Shown: piece by piece, positions 54,941 to 64,000 of the stretch
How the letters are laid out: each line of letters starts with the position of its first letter
Position numbering within the stretch: the stretch's first letter is position 1
Origin: an uncultured Prevotellaceae bacterium
GTDB lineage: Bacteria; Bacteroidota; Bacteroidia; Bacteroidales; Bacteroidaceae
Direction: 5' to 3'
DNA length: 64,000 nucleotides
Assembly: GCA_900316505.1 (NCBI GenBank)
Contig: ONDH01000013.1
Location: 55,551-119,550, forward strand
Position numbers and translations under genes: made by a program
The notes under the pieces: generated by a model
What the model was told of the DNA's origin: nothing
Seen by the model: the letters and a program-made list of their open reading frames with translations, nothing else
Databases searched by the model: none

Positions 54941-57151
54941 CTACTTCATTTTCTTGCGCAGCTCATCAATTTGCCTATTTATGTCCGCTTGTATCTCAAT
55001 AAGCCTGTCTAATTTCTGCTTATAATCATCGCTTTTGTCTTTCTTTCCAGCAGAATCTACAACTATGCTTGACTCATCATCTCTGAGCCCAAGTTTCTTA
55101 ATTCGTGATGATATACCTCCTTTATTTCGCTTCATCAGAGATGCAATCTCAGACGTGCTGAGCCCTTGCCTATAGTATTCTGTGAGTTTCTTGTCTTCTT
55201 CATCATCCCAATGTGCATAAGCGTTTTTATGAAGTCGTTTTTGCTGTTCCATATATGAAGTTGGCTCTGGTGGTATATGAACAGAAGATACATCTGCTAA
55301 AGTTGCTGCATCAGGAAACGGCAAATCCAAACTATCACTCGTATACTGCTTAATAGCTTCGATGAATGGCTTTCCATAAGCCTTAGCCTTATAATCGCCA
55401 AAGCCATACACATCCGCCATCGCCTCTAATGACTTAGGACGTTTCAGCACAAGGTCTTGCAACGACTTGTCGGACATGACTATAAAGGCGGGCTTGCCTA
55501 TCTCTGCTGCCACTTGACGTCGCACCTCACGCAGACGATTGAATAAATCGTCCGATTGTCCTTGCCCAACAGCGGCCCATTCTGCATCTCGCTCCTCGCG
55601 CTGTTGCTTTCTGCGTGACTTGACGGTAAACTCCTCGCGATTGATGATGGCGAGCTGCACATTTCTCCTCCCATAAAGCACCTCCTGCCCCAAAGGTGTG
55701 ATATGCAGATGTCGGTCCTCGTTGTAGGCTATCTCGAAGAATCCCATCTGTAGCATCTGCAACAGATAGTCGTGCCAGTCGCGGGCAGAAATATCGCGTC
55801 CTGCCCCAAAGGTCTTAATCTCGTTATACTTGTTTCTCACTATATCAGGCGACAGCGTACCACGCAGAATATCTACCATCAGCGTGAATCCGATTTTCTC
55901 CTCCGTTCTGACAATGGCCGAAAGGGCTTTCTGCACAATGGTCGTTCCGTCAAACATCTGCGGTGGCGTATGACACACATCGCAATTGCCGCAGCCTTTA
56001 TCGCTTGTCTCACCAAAATAGTTCAGCAATATGCGTCGCCTACATACCTGCGCCTCTGCATACTCCTGCATACGCTTCAGTTTGTCGAAATTGATTTCCT
56101 TCTGTCCACTCTCATCTGCAAACTTTCGCAAGGTGATAATGTCCTGCAGGTTATAGAACAAGATAGTCTCGCAAGGCAGTCCATCGCGGCCTCCACGACC
56201 AATTTCCTGATAGAAACTCTCGATACTCTTAGGCAGATTATAATGAACAACAAAACGCACATTGCTCTTGTCGATGCCCATACCAAAAGCGATTGTAGCA
56301 CAGATTACTTGCACACGATCGTTCTGAAAATCGTCTTGCACTTTGTTGCGCTCAGAGTTAGGCATTCCTGCATGATACACACCCACGGAGAAACCGTCCT
56401 GCTTCAATTTCGCAGCAAGCGCTTCCGTCGTTTTGCGAGCCAGACAATAGATAATGCCGCTCTCACCAGGATGTCTGCGGATAAGCTCCTCGATAGAACG
56501 TAGCTTGTCCTTCGCAGAATAGCCGCGTTTCACGTCAAGGCTCAGGTTCGGGCGGTCAAAACTGCTGATGAAAGTCTTGGCATCTTTAATATTCAGTTGT
56601 ACTAAAATATCCTCCTTCGTAATCTTGTCGGCAGTAGCCGTCAGGGCCATAATCGGCACGTGAGGGAACAACTGCTTCAACTGCCCCAGCTGCGAATATT
56701 CTGGTCGGAAGTCATGTCCCCAGCCCGAAATGCAATGCGCCTCATCGATAGCAAAGAGCGACACACGAACATTCTGGAGTATTGTCAGTACGCCACCCAC
56801 CAATCGCTCAGGCGAGATATATAACATCTTCACCTTTCCGACCATGCAGCGATTAATGATGTCGTGGTTATATCCCTCGTCGTTACTGCTGTTCAATGCC
56901 TCCGCAGCTATGCCGTTCATCCGCAAGCCTTCCACCTGATCTTTCATCAAGGAGATTAACGGAGACACGATAACCGCCATCCCATTCATCATCAGCGCCG
57001 CCATCTGAAAGCATAGCGACTTGCCGCCACCCGTAGGCATCAGCACCAACGAGTCGCCACCGCCAATGGCGTTCATGATGATGTCCTTCTGCAAAGGCCG
57101 GAACTCATCATACCCATAATAGGTTTTTAATACTTGCTCTATGTTATTCAT
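54941..57151 (-). CDS. recQ: ATP-dependent DNA helicase RecQ with HRDC domain
   Basis: A 3'-5' DNA helicase of 736 residues. Helicase motifs: MPTGGGKSLCFQ, DEAHCISGWGHDFRPEY, ALTATAD and QEIGRGGRDG. The zinc-binding part is CRRRILL...CGNCDVC, followed by a winged helix, an HRDC domain (about 525-605) and a C-terminal Myb/HTH-like extension (WDDEEDKKLTEYYRQGLSTS). It is complete and lies 32 bp downstream of a giant helicase fusion in the same orientation. Confidence 0.95.
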   Translation of the reverse strand: MNNIEQVLKTYYGYDEFRPLQKDIIMNAIGGGDSLVLMPTGGGKSLCFQMAALMMNGMAVIVSPLISLMKDQVEGLRMNGIAAEALNSSNDEGYNHDIINRCMVGKVKMLYISPERLVGGVLTILQNVRVSLFAIDEAHCISGWGHDFRPEYSQLGQLKQLFPHVPIMALTATADKITKEDILVQLNIKDAKTFISSFDRPNLSLDVKRGYSAKDKLRSIEELIRRHPGESGIIYCLARKTTEALAAKLKQDGFSVGVYHAGMPNSERNKVQDDFQNDRVQVICATIAFGMGIDKSNVRFVVHYNLPKSIESFYQEIGRGGRDGLPCETILFYNLQDIITLRKFADESGQKEINFDKLKRMQEYAEAQVCRRRILLNYFGETSDKGCGNCDVCHTPPQMFDGTTIVQKALSAIVRTEEKIGFTLMVDILRGTLSPDIVRNKYNEIKTFGAGRDISARDWHDYLLQMLQMGFFEIAYNEDRHLHITPLGQEVLYGRRNVQLAIINREEFTVKSRRKQQREERDAEWAAVGQGQSDDLFNRLREVRRQVAAEIGKPAFIVMSDKSLQDLVLKRPKSLEAMADVYGFGDYKAKAYGKPFIEAIKQYTSDSLDLPFPDAATLADVSSVHIPPEPTSYMEQQKRLHKNAYAHWDDEEDKKLTEYYRQGLSTSEIASLMKRNKGGISSRIKKLGLRDDESSIVVDSAGKKDKSDDYKQKLDRLIEIQADINRQIDELRKKMK

Positions 57152-57183
57152 GTTATATCAAAGTTCTTCAATATTCATTTTTC

Positions 57184-60100
57184 CTAAGTAATTGACTCAT
57201 TCTTTTCTCCCACCTTTGAAAGCACCACATTCGCCAAACAAACGGCATATTCCACATCAGAGTCTTGAGGTTTCCATGCCAAAATATAGCTCACTTTTGC
57301 ACTCGTAACTTCATAGCCCTTATCAGTCCACGCCTTTAGTTTGTCTTTTCCAGACGCAGATAGCGCAATGATGTTGATACTTTGCTCATTCAGCAAATAT
57401 CCGTCTTTGTATTGCAGGTTGTTGTCACCACTTCTGAGACGAAGAACAATATCCTTGCGTCCCTTAAAGAAATTAAGGATAACATCATGCATATTCAATG
57501 CTACATATATCGAAGAATACTCAGTAGGAGGATTGGTTACAAGGTATAGGTTCCGCTTTGCGCGAGTGAGTCCCACGTAATAAGCTCGCATATCGTTGAT
57601 GTCTCTACCATCAGGTATTGGCGAAAGAAGATAAACAGTATTAAACTCACGGCCCTTTGCTTTGTGGATGGTGCTTACAAACACTGACTTATCATCAGCT
57701 GCTATAAAATCTTCAATATTCGACTCGAAAATATATTCACGTAAGTCGCTGCGATAGTAGAATTGATGAGTAATCTCAAAGTCTGAGAAGAAATGCTGCA
57801 TGACACTTAGACAGGTGCTTGACGCATAGGTTTCCAGTGTGCGCTGTTTAGCCTCATTCCACATCTCCTTCGAGATGGTTACTTCGTTTTTTCCACCAAG
57901 TTGTTTGAGGAAGTTCCGCAAGATTCCCAAAACGGAAGTCTCCCATTGATTGCGCAATTGTGGCATGTAAACCTCGCTGCTCCAACTCATAAGCCACCTG
58001 CATTGCTTCCTCATTGGTTCGAGTCAATATAGCTGTACTTCCCTCTACATTTATTTCTGCGTTCAAAAGCGATTTCAAGGTCATCACCTTGCCATCTTCA
58101 CCTGTTGCAGACATGATGGAAGTCTGCTTCAGACGACCGGGAATCCGCTGTACATAGCGGTTGGCGCAATCAACTACAGCTTTCGCAGACCTATAGTTAT
58201 CTGTCATCTCGTACAACTTTGCACCTTCTTGCTCTACTAGCGATTGCATATATCGTGAGTCAGAACCACGGAAACCATAGATGTTTTGGTCATCATCACC
58301 CACTGCAATGACGCGCATTTCTTCATTCTGCCGCATCAGAGCCTGAACTAGTCGGAAATCATCTTCGCCCATATCTTGAGCCTCGTCAATGACTAGAACG
58401 CTCTTGGCTATCTTAGATGCTTCCACCTCTCCATTTTCAATCATCTCTGAAGCAATACGTACCACATCCTTAGCCTCATCCAGACTTCCTTGTTTACCAA
58501 CAAGGTCAAAACTATACGAGTGGAATGTCTTGATGTCAACATAATGGGCTGCATTGCCCACCAAATCTATGAGTCGTTTCTTGAACTCTGTTGCCGCAGC
58601 TCTTGAGAATGTAAGCATCAGTAGTTGCTCGTGTTTTACATCCTCCAGCAACAACAATGAAGCCAGTTTATGCACTAACACGCGCGTCTTACCGCTTCCG
58701 GGTCCAGCTGCCACCACAATATATTTCGACTCTTTGTCATCGATAATCTCACATTGGCGATTCGAGAGTTCACCAAAGAGTTTGTTGTATTTGGCTGGAG
58801 TGATATTTTGATCTATCTGTGCACGCCGTTCTTCCTTGAAATACTGATTGATGAACTTGCGGAAGTCCATTGTGAAGTAGTCGTTCACAAATCGAAGCGC
58901 TGCATCATAATCACGAACCATCAAGTTAGCATATTCACCCACAATATGTATCTGGCGTATACGTTGTTTGTAGAATTCATCCAATAAGCGATACTGCTCC
59001 TTGCCATATCTGGTACGACGGTCAGCAATACGTCCTATCTGCATGGTGTTATAGATAACGATGAACCCACCTTCAATCTTCATCAGTTCCGTCTTAGTAA
59101 GATAAAGCAGTGCTTCCTCAATATCAGCAATTGTAGGTTTCTCTTGGTTGGCAAACATTGATTCCTGCTGATTGGAAATAAATTGTTGAAGCAACTCTAC
59201 AATAGAGAAGTTCACAAGCGTCATTTCTTTATTGGGGTCTCGACTGACATTGAGCGAATCCACAATAAAGCGGCATATATCCATACGTCGTTCAAATCTA
59301 GCCTTCGTAATTTCTTGCGAAGCTTGCAGACGTATACTCACGCTATCACTGAAACTATGTTCCTGTTTGTGGATATAACCTTTTAATGAAAGGAAATGAA
59401 GCAACATCCTCAAACGCTTGACATTTGAATATGTAAGACCGGCCTTTTGAGCTTCCTCATTCAGTTCTTTATAATTTATTCTTTGTGCTTCACCACCAAA
59501 TCGTTGCAGAAGGAATTGCTCTAACTTTAAGATGATGTCAAGATTGCGTTGAGAAGTACTCTTGGATATCCATGCTTGCATGTCGCGGCTATCAGCCAAT
59601 AAGCCATCCTGCCGCATCAGGTTGATGTTCCTGATAATGGTTGCTTTGCTCATTCCAAGGATATCTGCCAAATAGTCAACACGACTCTCAGCTTCTGCCC
59701 CTCGACCTTCAGCCGTTGCACGTGCACTGATAAGCGATTTGATGATACGGGCAGCTTCTTCACGTGATTGCTCATCAAATAGTGGAGAGATAGTCAACTT
59801 TCGACGTGCCTCATCCATATTCTTCACAGCAATACCCGTTGCGAATATGTGTGGCGAGTTACTGCCGCGCTGAATGTATCCGGCATCCTCAAGTGCAGCT
59901 ATTGCAGCCTTAACACGAGTCTCAATGTCGTCTATTTCGTCTCCCCATCCAGCTTGGCGCGCTATATCCAATGGCGAGCAACTTACCTTATCTCGTTTAG
60001 CCGTAAGATTCTTGATTGCTTTCCATACTTGCTGAATCTCACTGATACTGAGCTTTGTTTGATTGAGAAGAATGAAATGCTTATCGAGGTCGCTGTCAGC

Positions 60101-61888
60101 ATATAGTACAAAACACTCTGCCTGCATTTGTGGATCACGTCCTGCACGGCCAGCCTCTTGCACGTAGTTCTCCAGCGAGTCGCTGATATTATAGTGTACA
60201 ACCAATCCCACATCTTTCTTGTCAACGCCCATACCGAATGCAGAAGTGGCAACGATCACCTGAGCTTCACCACTCATAAAAGCATTCTGATTTTTCACCT
60301 TCTCGGCAGCTTCCATTTTTCCATTGAATGGCAAAGCTCGAATGCCATCGTTGACCAAATGTTGTGCCAATTCACGAGTCCTTCGGGTTCGTGACACATA
60401 TACTATTGAAGGGCAATTGTGCCCAAGAATCAATGAGCGAAGTAGGTTATATTTCTCATCAGCAGTATCGGCATGAAGCACAGAATAACGCAAGTTCTTA
60501 CGCTCTGCATTGGCAGCAAACACTTTCAGTTCCAAGCCCAACTTTGCTCTGAAGTAATCGCAAATGTCGCTAATTACTTTTTGTTTAGCTGTCGCTGTGA
60601 AACATGAAACAGCAATGGGCTGTCCCAATTGTTTCTTTTCCTGCAACTGACGAATGAAATCACCGATATATAGATAGTCCACACGGAAATCGTGCCCCCA
60701 AGCAGAGAAGCAGTGTGCCTCATCTATCACAAAACGAACAACATTGCGCCCCATCAACAATCGCTCTATAGTCTTACTACGCAGCATTTCTGGAGCGATG
60801 TATAGCAAATTGGCAGTTCCATCAGCCACCTGTTCTATAGCGGTAGCGCGTTCGATAGGATCTAACAGTCCATTGATGGTCACCGCATTACTAATTCCAC
60901 GAGCAGCAAGATTATCCACCTGATCCTTCATCAACGACTGCAAAGGTGAAATAACCACAGTAAGACCATGTGTATTTCGTCCTGCCATCAAAGCAGGCAA
61001 TTGGAATGTGAGGCTCTTGCCGCCACCAGTAGGAAAAATTGTCAGCAAGGATTCTCCCCGAATAGCAGATTCCACTGCCTGTTGCTGCATAGGGACGCCA
61101 TCGAAAATACGGAACTCATCATAGCCAAAGAATTCCTTCAGCCCGTAATGAGCATCTAAACGCTGATGACAATACTCGCAATCACCACAAGATGTGTTGC
61201 ACAGCATGTTCATCACATTCACCACCTGTGGGTAATTTCGTATCACCCATGCTGGAGTGATAGAAAAAATATCGTCAGCACCGATTACTGCCAAACAATA
61301 CGCCAACTCAATAGGATACTGTTTGACCAAGGTCTCAAAGTCTGCATGACTGCACACCTTCCCATCATATTCTTTTAGAATCAACTGCCTCCAATCTGGT
61401 TTAGATGCAAATATGGCTGATATCCAACTGATATTTGGCGAATATCCGATATACTTAAAGAAGCCTCCGAACTCTTGCGTTTCATTCAGCAGGTAGTAGT
61501 AGATGTCCCTTCTATTATCCGATAACTGATTCCAAGCAGTCACCTCATCATTCAGCAGGTCACGAGCCTTCATCGAGTCATTTACGGGATTGTTCAGTTC
61601 GTCCACTTGCAATTTATCATCCTTTACCAGATGATGATAGGGGCGTTTGGGGAAAAGCAAAGGAGATAGAAACAGTGTATCAACAATCGTAGAATTACCC
61701 CTCAAAGAAGTATACTTCAGGTCGAAATTGATGATATTGTGTCCACACACCGTATCGCATTTTGACACAAAGGCATCGAAGTCAGCCTTGGAACTAGAGT
61801 GCAACACTGCACCATCCTCCCTGACAGCTCCGTAATCCGCCACCTTCTTCGTCCGCGGATTCACCTCAGTATCAATAAATGCAATCAT
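57184..61888 (-). pseudogene. Exonuclease-RecQ-UvrD giant helicase fusion, split by a frameshift
   Basis: Joined, the reading frames give about 1567 residues. The N-terminus (1-170) is a DnaQ-like exonuclease (FIDTEVNPRTKKVADYGAV, CGHNIINFDLKYT). Next comes a RecQ helicase (FPTGGGKSLTFQ, DEAHCFSAWGHDFRVDY, QEAGRAGRD), then helical/winged regions, then a UvrD-type helicase (AAGPGSGKTRVLVHK, MLTFSRAAATEFKKRL, VIDEAQDMGEDD, VGDDDQNIYGFRG). Frame is lost at about 57886-57918 (a run of six A lies there); the rest (VSTIHKAKGREFNTVYLL, YYVGLTRAKRNLYLV) continues in another frame. The true start is 61888; upstream frame is leader repeat. A sequencing error, programmed slippage or decay are all possible. 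Confidence 0.8.
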
Positions 61889-61952
61889 ATCTTCATTTTT
61901 GTTTTTATTCTTTTGTTTACTTCTTACAATCTTGACCTTTGATCGAACCAGC

Positions 61953-62001
61953 TCTCGTTCGGCATAGTTCAAACTCGTTTGTCTCTGCCCTCGCTTACTT
62001 G
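61953..62001 (-). repeat. Dispersed leader repeat, copy 2 (exonuclease-RecQ-UvrD leader)
   Basis: TTCGGCATAGTTCAAAC and TCTCTGCCCTCGC match copy 1 (28311-28360) at about 36 of 45 positions. The central dyad is kept although its two inner bases changed (CAAAC-TC-GTTTG). It sits about 65 bases upstream of the gene start, the same side as copy 1. Confidence 0.65.
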
Positions 62002-62077
62002 CAGCCTTCTATCCCTCTTCTATCTTCGAACCCACTCCGAACCATCTTCGAGGGTATAAGCTTGGCCTATGCTCTTG

Positions 62078-62638
62078 CTACGATATTTGACTATCTTTTG
62101 GCTTGGTGCGATACCTCTGCTGAGGATGATTTGGAATGTCAGGATATTCTTTTTCCAATTTCTCCGCAAGCTTGGGTAACACCTTATTCCTTATGTAGTT
62201 CTTGTCTCTATTAGAGAACTGCGCTATCTCATCCATTGAGCGCCACGTATCGCAGTATTCCAGAATGTAGATGGCCATTTCTTCAGATGAGACTTTCTTC
62301 TTTAGGGTTGCAACCTTTTCTTCGGAGGTTGCAACCTTTGGTTCCGAACTTGCAACCTTTTCATCCAAGGTTGCAACCTTTGAACTGGAGATTGCATCTT
62401 TTGCATCAGTACTTACGATGTTTTCTACGACGTTTTCTGCGATGTTTTCTACGACATTACCGCCAATATTACCGCCAACAATACCGCCAACATTACCGCC
62501 GTTGTCATTCGCAAAGGCACAGATGGCTTCCTGGAACTTATCCATGTCACCTGTTGACGTGGTTCGCTCCAGAGCCCTCTCCCTATCGAGCCCCCTAATG
62601 AGTTCGTCCAGCGAACGAAAATGCGAACGGTTGTCCAT
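62078..62638 (-). CDS. Repeat-rich protein with C-terminal winged-helix-like domain
   Basis: The N-terminus (1-45) contains EAICAFAND, typical of AlbA_2/RecG-like proteins, but the catalytic body is absent. Two tandem arrays follow: 4-residue GGNV/VENI units (about 47-75, 12-nt DNA period) and 7-residue KVATLDE-type heptads (about 86-115, a coiled coil, 21-nt period). A helical domain (ILEYCDTWRSMDEIAQFSNRD) then resembles an HTH. It looks like an internally deleted relative of the neighbouring gene. It lies 18 bp after that gene, in the same direction. Confidence 0.6.
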   Translation of the reverse strand: MDNRSHFRSLDELIRGLDRERALERTTSTGDMDKFQEAICAFANDNGGNVGGIVGGNIGGNVVENIAENVVENIVSTDAKDAISSSKVATLDEKVASSEPKVATSEEKVATLKKKVSSEEMAIYILEYCDTWRSMDEIAQFSNRDKNYIRNKVLPKLAEKLEKEYPDIPNHPQQRYRTKPKDSQIS

Positions 62639-62656
62639 ACTTTTTGTTTTTTAGCC

Positions 62657-64000
62657 TTAATTAATCACTTCCCAATGCCCGGTTTTGTTACTACCTACAT
62701 ACCGAATGAGATTCATGTCACGAAGGACATAGAGGTCTCGTTTGATGGTTATGACACTTGTGCCTAAAGCTTCAGATAACACTTTGGCATTTATCGTATC
62801 ATTTATCGTATCATTTATCGTACCATTTATCGTACCATTCTTTATTGTCTCATAGATTCTACGCTGTCTATCAGATAGTTTCGTGATATTTACTTGATGA
62901 TTTATCGTATCATCATTCTTAGACGGTACTTGGACGGTACTTGAACGGTCAAACTCTTTTTCGGATGTCCACTCTGCCATCAATGTTGCCTTCAGAATGA
63001 ATGCATCGACATGGAATGATGGGATAGCACAACCTTTTGTTTCCAACTCGCTACAGATACGGTCAATACCCTCGCCAAACTCCTTGACATACTTGTATGC
63101 CTTTAGGTATTGGGCGATCTTGGGATTACGAGAAAAGTGGGTATGACGTATGTTGTCTGGCCTCACTAGCCCAGGCAAGTCTCCTGGAGTCTCAAAGACA
63201 AGGCGATCATCGAACATCTTTATCTGTATCTCGGTGCCTTTGATGTTGTAGGCTCTGTGACAGCAACTATTGACAACCATCTCTTGTATGGCGTACTTTG
63301 AGTAGTTGCGACGAGTAACGAAAACACCATGCTCTCCGAGGAATGAGTGTTCACTGACTTGCGTTTCCAAATAGCTGATAGTGCTTCGAACCTGCTGAAG
63401 TATGGCACCTTCGAATGTCACATCCTTGATAACATTCATGTCTCTGCCCACTTTCTCCTCTTTTCCTTCATAACGGATGAAGCGAGTGCGTGCACGAGGG
63501 AAGAAACGCTGTGGATTCTTGCCAAAGAGAAGGATGCATGCAGTACTTATCTTCTGCTGCCCATCTGCCTCTGTGACAAAATCATTGTTCTCTCGCAGAT
63601 ACTCCATGCCAGACTTCCCATAGCCAATGACACCCATGTAATCATTTACAAGGTCCATGTCTATATCATCGATGGTAGCACCATAAACGTCCTTGTCTTC
63701 GTAATAGCGTTCGCCCTTGTCGTAGAGCAGCTGCATACGTTCGTCAAAGTTGAGTTTCTTGCTCTTGTCGCCAACATGCATGAAACATTCGTCCGCCTGA
63801 TTGGTATGAAGTTGTCCGCTTGCAGGAATGTGCATCAGAAGAATGCGATTCTCCTTACCACTATAATCCGTACAAGGAAGATACTCGCACCTAACTTTTA
63901 CAGACGGATTGCAGAAATCAAAAGGGACGCGAAGCAACTCATTGAGCCGTTCCTCGTTTCCATCAATCCCTTCTATTCTGCGAGTCTTGTCAGAAACGCC
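62657..64000 (-). CDS. AlbA_2/RecG-like ATP-binding transcriptional regulator (5' end outside window)
   Basis: A COG2865-type protein; the frame is open to the right edge, so the N-terminal AlbA_2 part is only partly present. Visible are RVPFDFCN...KVRCEYLP, MHVGDKSKKLNFDERMQLLY, CILLFGKNPQRFFP, an HATPase_c_4-like part (RLVFETPGDLPGLV, FGEGIDRICSE) and a C-terminal winged helix (LSEALGTSVITIKRDLYVL). Between them a tandem GTINGTINDTIND stretch is encoded by four 12-nt repeats (62788-62835). Such regulators are common in accessory regions. Confidence 0.8.
   Translation of the reverse strand, partial: GVSDKTRRIEGIDGNEERLNELLRVPFDFCNPSVKVRCEYLPCTDYSGKENRILLMHIPASGQLHTNQADECFMHVGDKSKKLNFDERMQLLYDKGERYYEDKDVYGATIDDIDMDLVNDYMGVIGYGKSGMEYLRENNDFVTEADGQQKISTACILLFGKNPQRFFPRARTRFIRYEGKEEKVGRDMNVIKDVTFEGAILQQVRSTISYLETQVSEHSFLGEHGVFVTRRNYSKYAIQEMVVNSCCHRAYNIKGTEIQIKMFDDRLVFETPGDLPGLVRPDNIRHTHFSRNPKIAQYLKAYKYVKEFGEGIDRICSELETKGCAIPSFHVDAFILKATLMAEWTSEKEFDRSSTVQVPSKNDDTINHQVNITKLSDRQRRIYETIKNGTINGTINDTINDTINAKVLSEALGTSVITIKRDLYVLRDMNLIRYVGSNKTGHWEVIN

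Noticed and set aside
57854..58014. Separate gene starting at 58014 for the UvrD C-terminus
   Set aside because: The overlapping start is within a conserved helicase region read in the wrong frame; motif continuity shows one gene with a frameshift.
45838..64000. Insertion sequence, integrase or attachment site bounding the accessory region
   Set aside because: No transposase- or integrase-like protein and no convincing direct-repeat boundaries were found by eye.

Overview
The window is chromosomal DNA from a member of the Bacteroidales, most likely Prevotella or a close relative. The evidence is the pervasive Bacteroidetes promoter (TTTG, 19-21 bp, TAnnTTTG), a hybrid two-component regulator, secreted GH51, GH2, GH29 and GH30 glycosidases, a FucP-type fucose transporter, and a secreted protein with a Prevotella-style C-terminal tail (NLAGQ...GIVV...). 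No transposase, integrase, rRNA operon or CRISPR array was seen.

Layout. 0-9.4 kb: the end of a surface protein, a hybrid sensor/regulator, its probable GH51 arabinofuranosidase target, a tRNA-fMet/tRNA-Leu operon on the minus strand, and an RlpA-like protein. 9.4-17.2 kb: a four-gene minus-strand operon (small protein, DUF1460 amidase-like protein, EFR1-type flavodoxin/ferredoxin, ABC-F ATPase), an M13 metallopeptidase, a secreted Gly/Pro/Arg-rich protein and a YhaM-like HD nuclease. 17.5-28.3 kb: a minus-strand L-fucose locus in which GH2 and GH29 release sugar, FucP imports it, and a mutarotase, an L-galactose/L-fucose dehydrogenase-like AKR, a lactonase-like amidohydrolase and a Zn-dehydrogenase process it, under an AraC regulator. 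28.5-34.4 kb: a GH30 glycosidase, then leuA-leuC-leuD behind a complete leucine attenuator. leuD is fused to a DUF4234 membrane domain. 34.5-45.8 kb: a cytidylate kinase-like protein, a lipoprotein, an SSS symporter plus porin, a second leuA-like/citramalate synthase plus a SIMPL protein, GltS plus a small TonB-receptor-like protein, and a DUF1593 protein behind a 23-bp x 5 direct-repeat array.

45.8-50.5 kb is an AT-rich accessory stretch: a DUF4143 ATPase, a DUF2971 protein, two secreted proteins of unknown function, and a 3' gene remnant. 50.5-53.5 kb is core: a candidate 6S-like RNA divergent from dnaK, whose upstream region carries helically phased TGTCAG boxes and a sigma54-like element, and a DUF6155 protein. 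53.5-64 kb is a DNA-processing or defence-flavoured cluster: a broken DinD-RhuM fusion, RecQ, a giant exonuclease-RecQ-UvrD fusion split by a frameshift, a repeat-rich winged-helix-like protein and an AlbA_2/RecG-like regulator running off the edge.

The most notable points are the leucine attenuator, the LeuD-DUF4234 fusion, the oxidative fucose locus, the 23-bp array, several families of small palindromic repeats (one between two tRNAs, one in gene leaders, one inside a protein linker), the phased dnaK control region and the double-helicase cluster. All function calls come from reading motifs; no database search was run.
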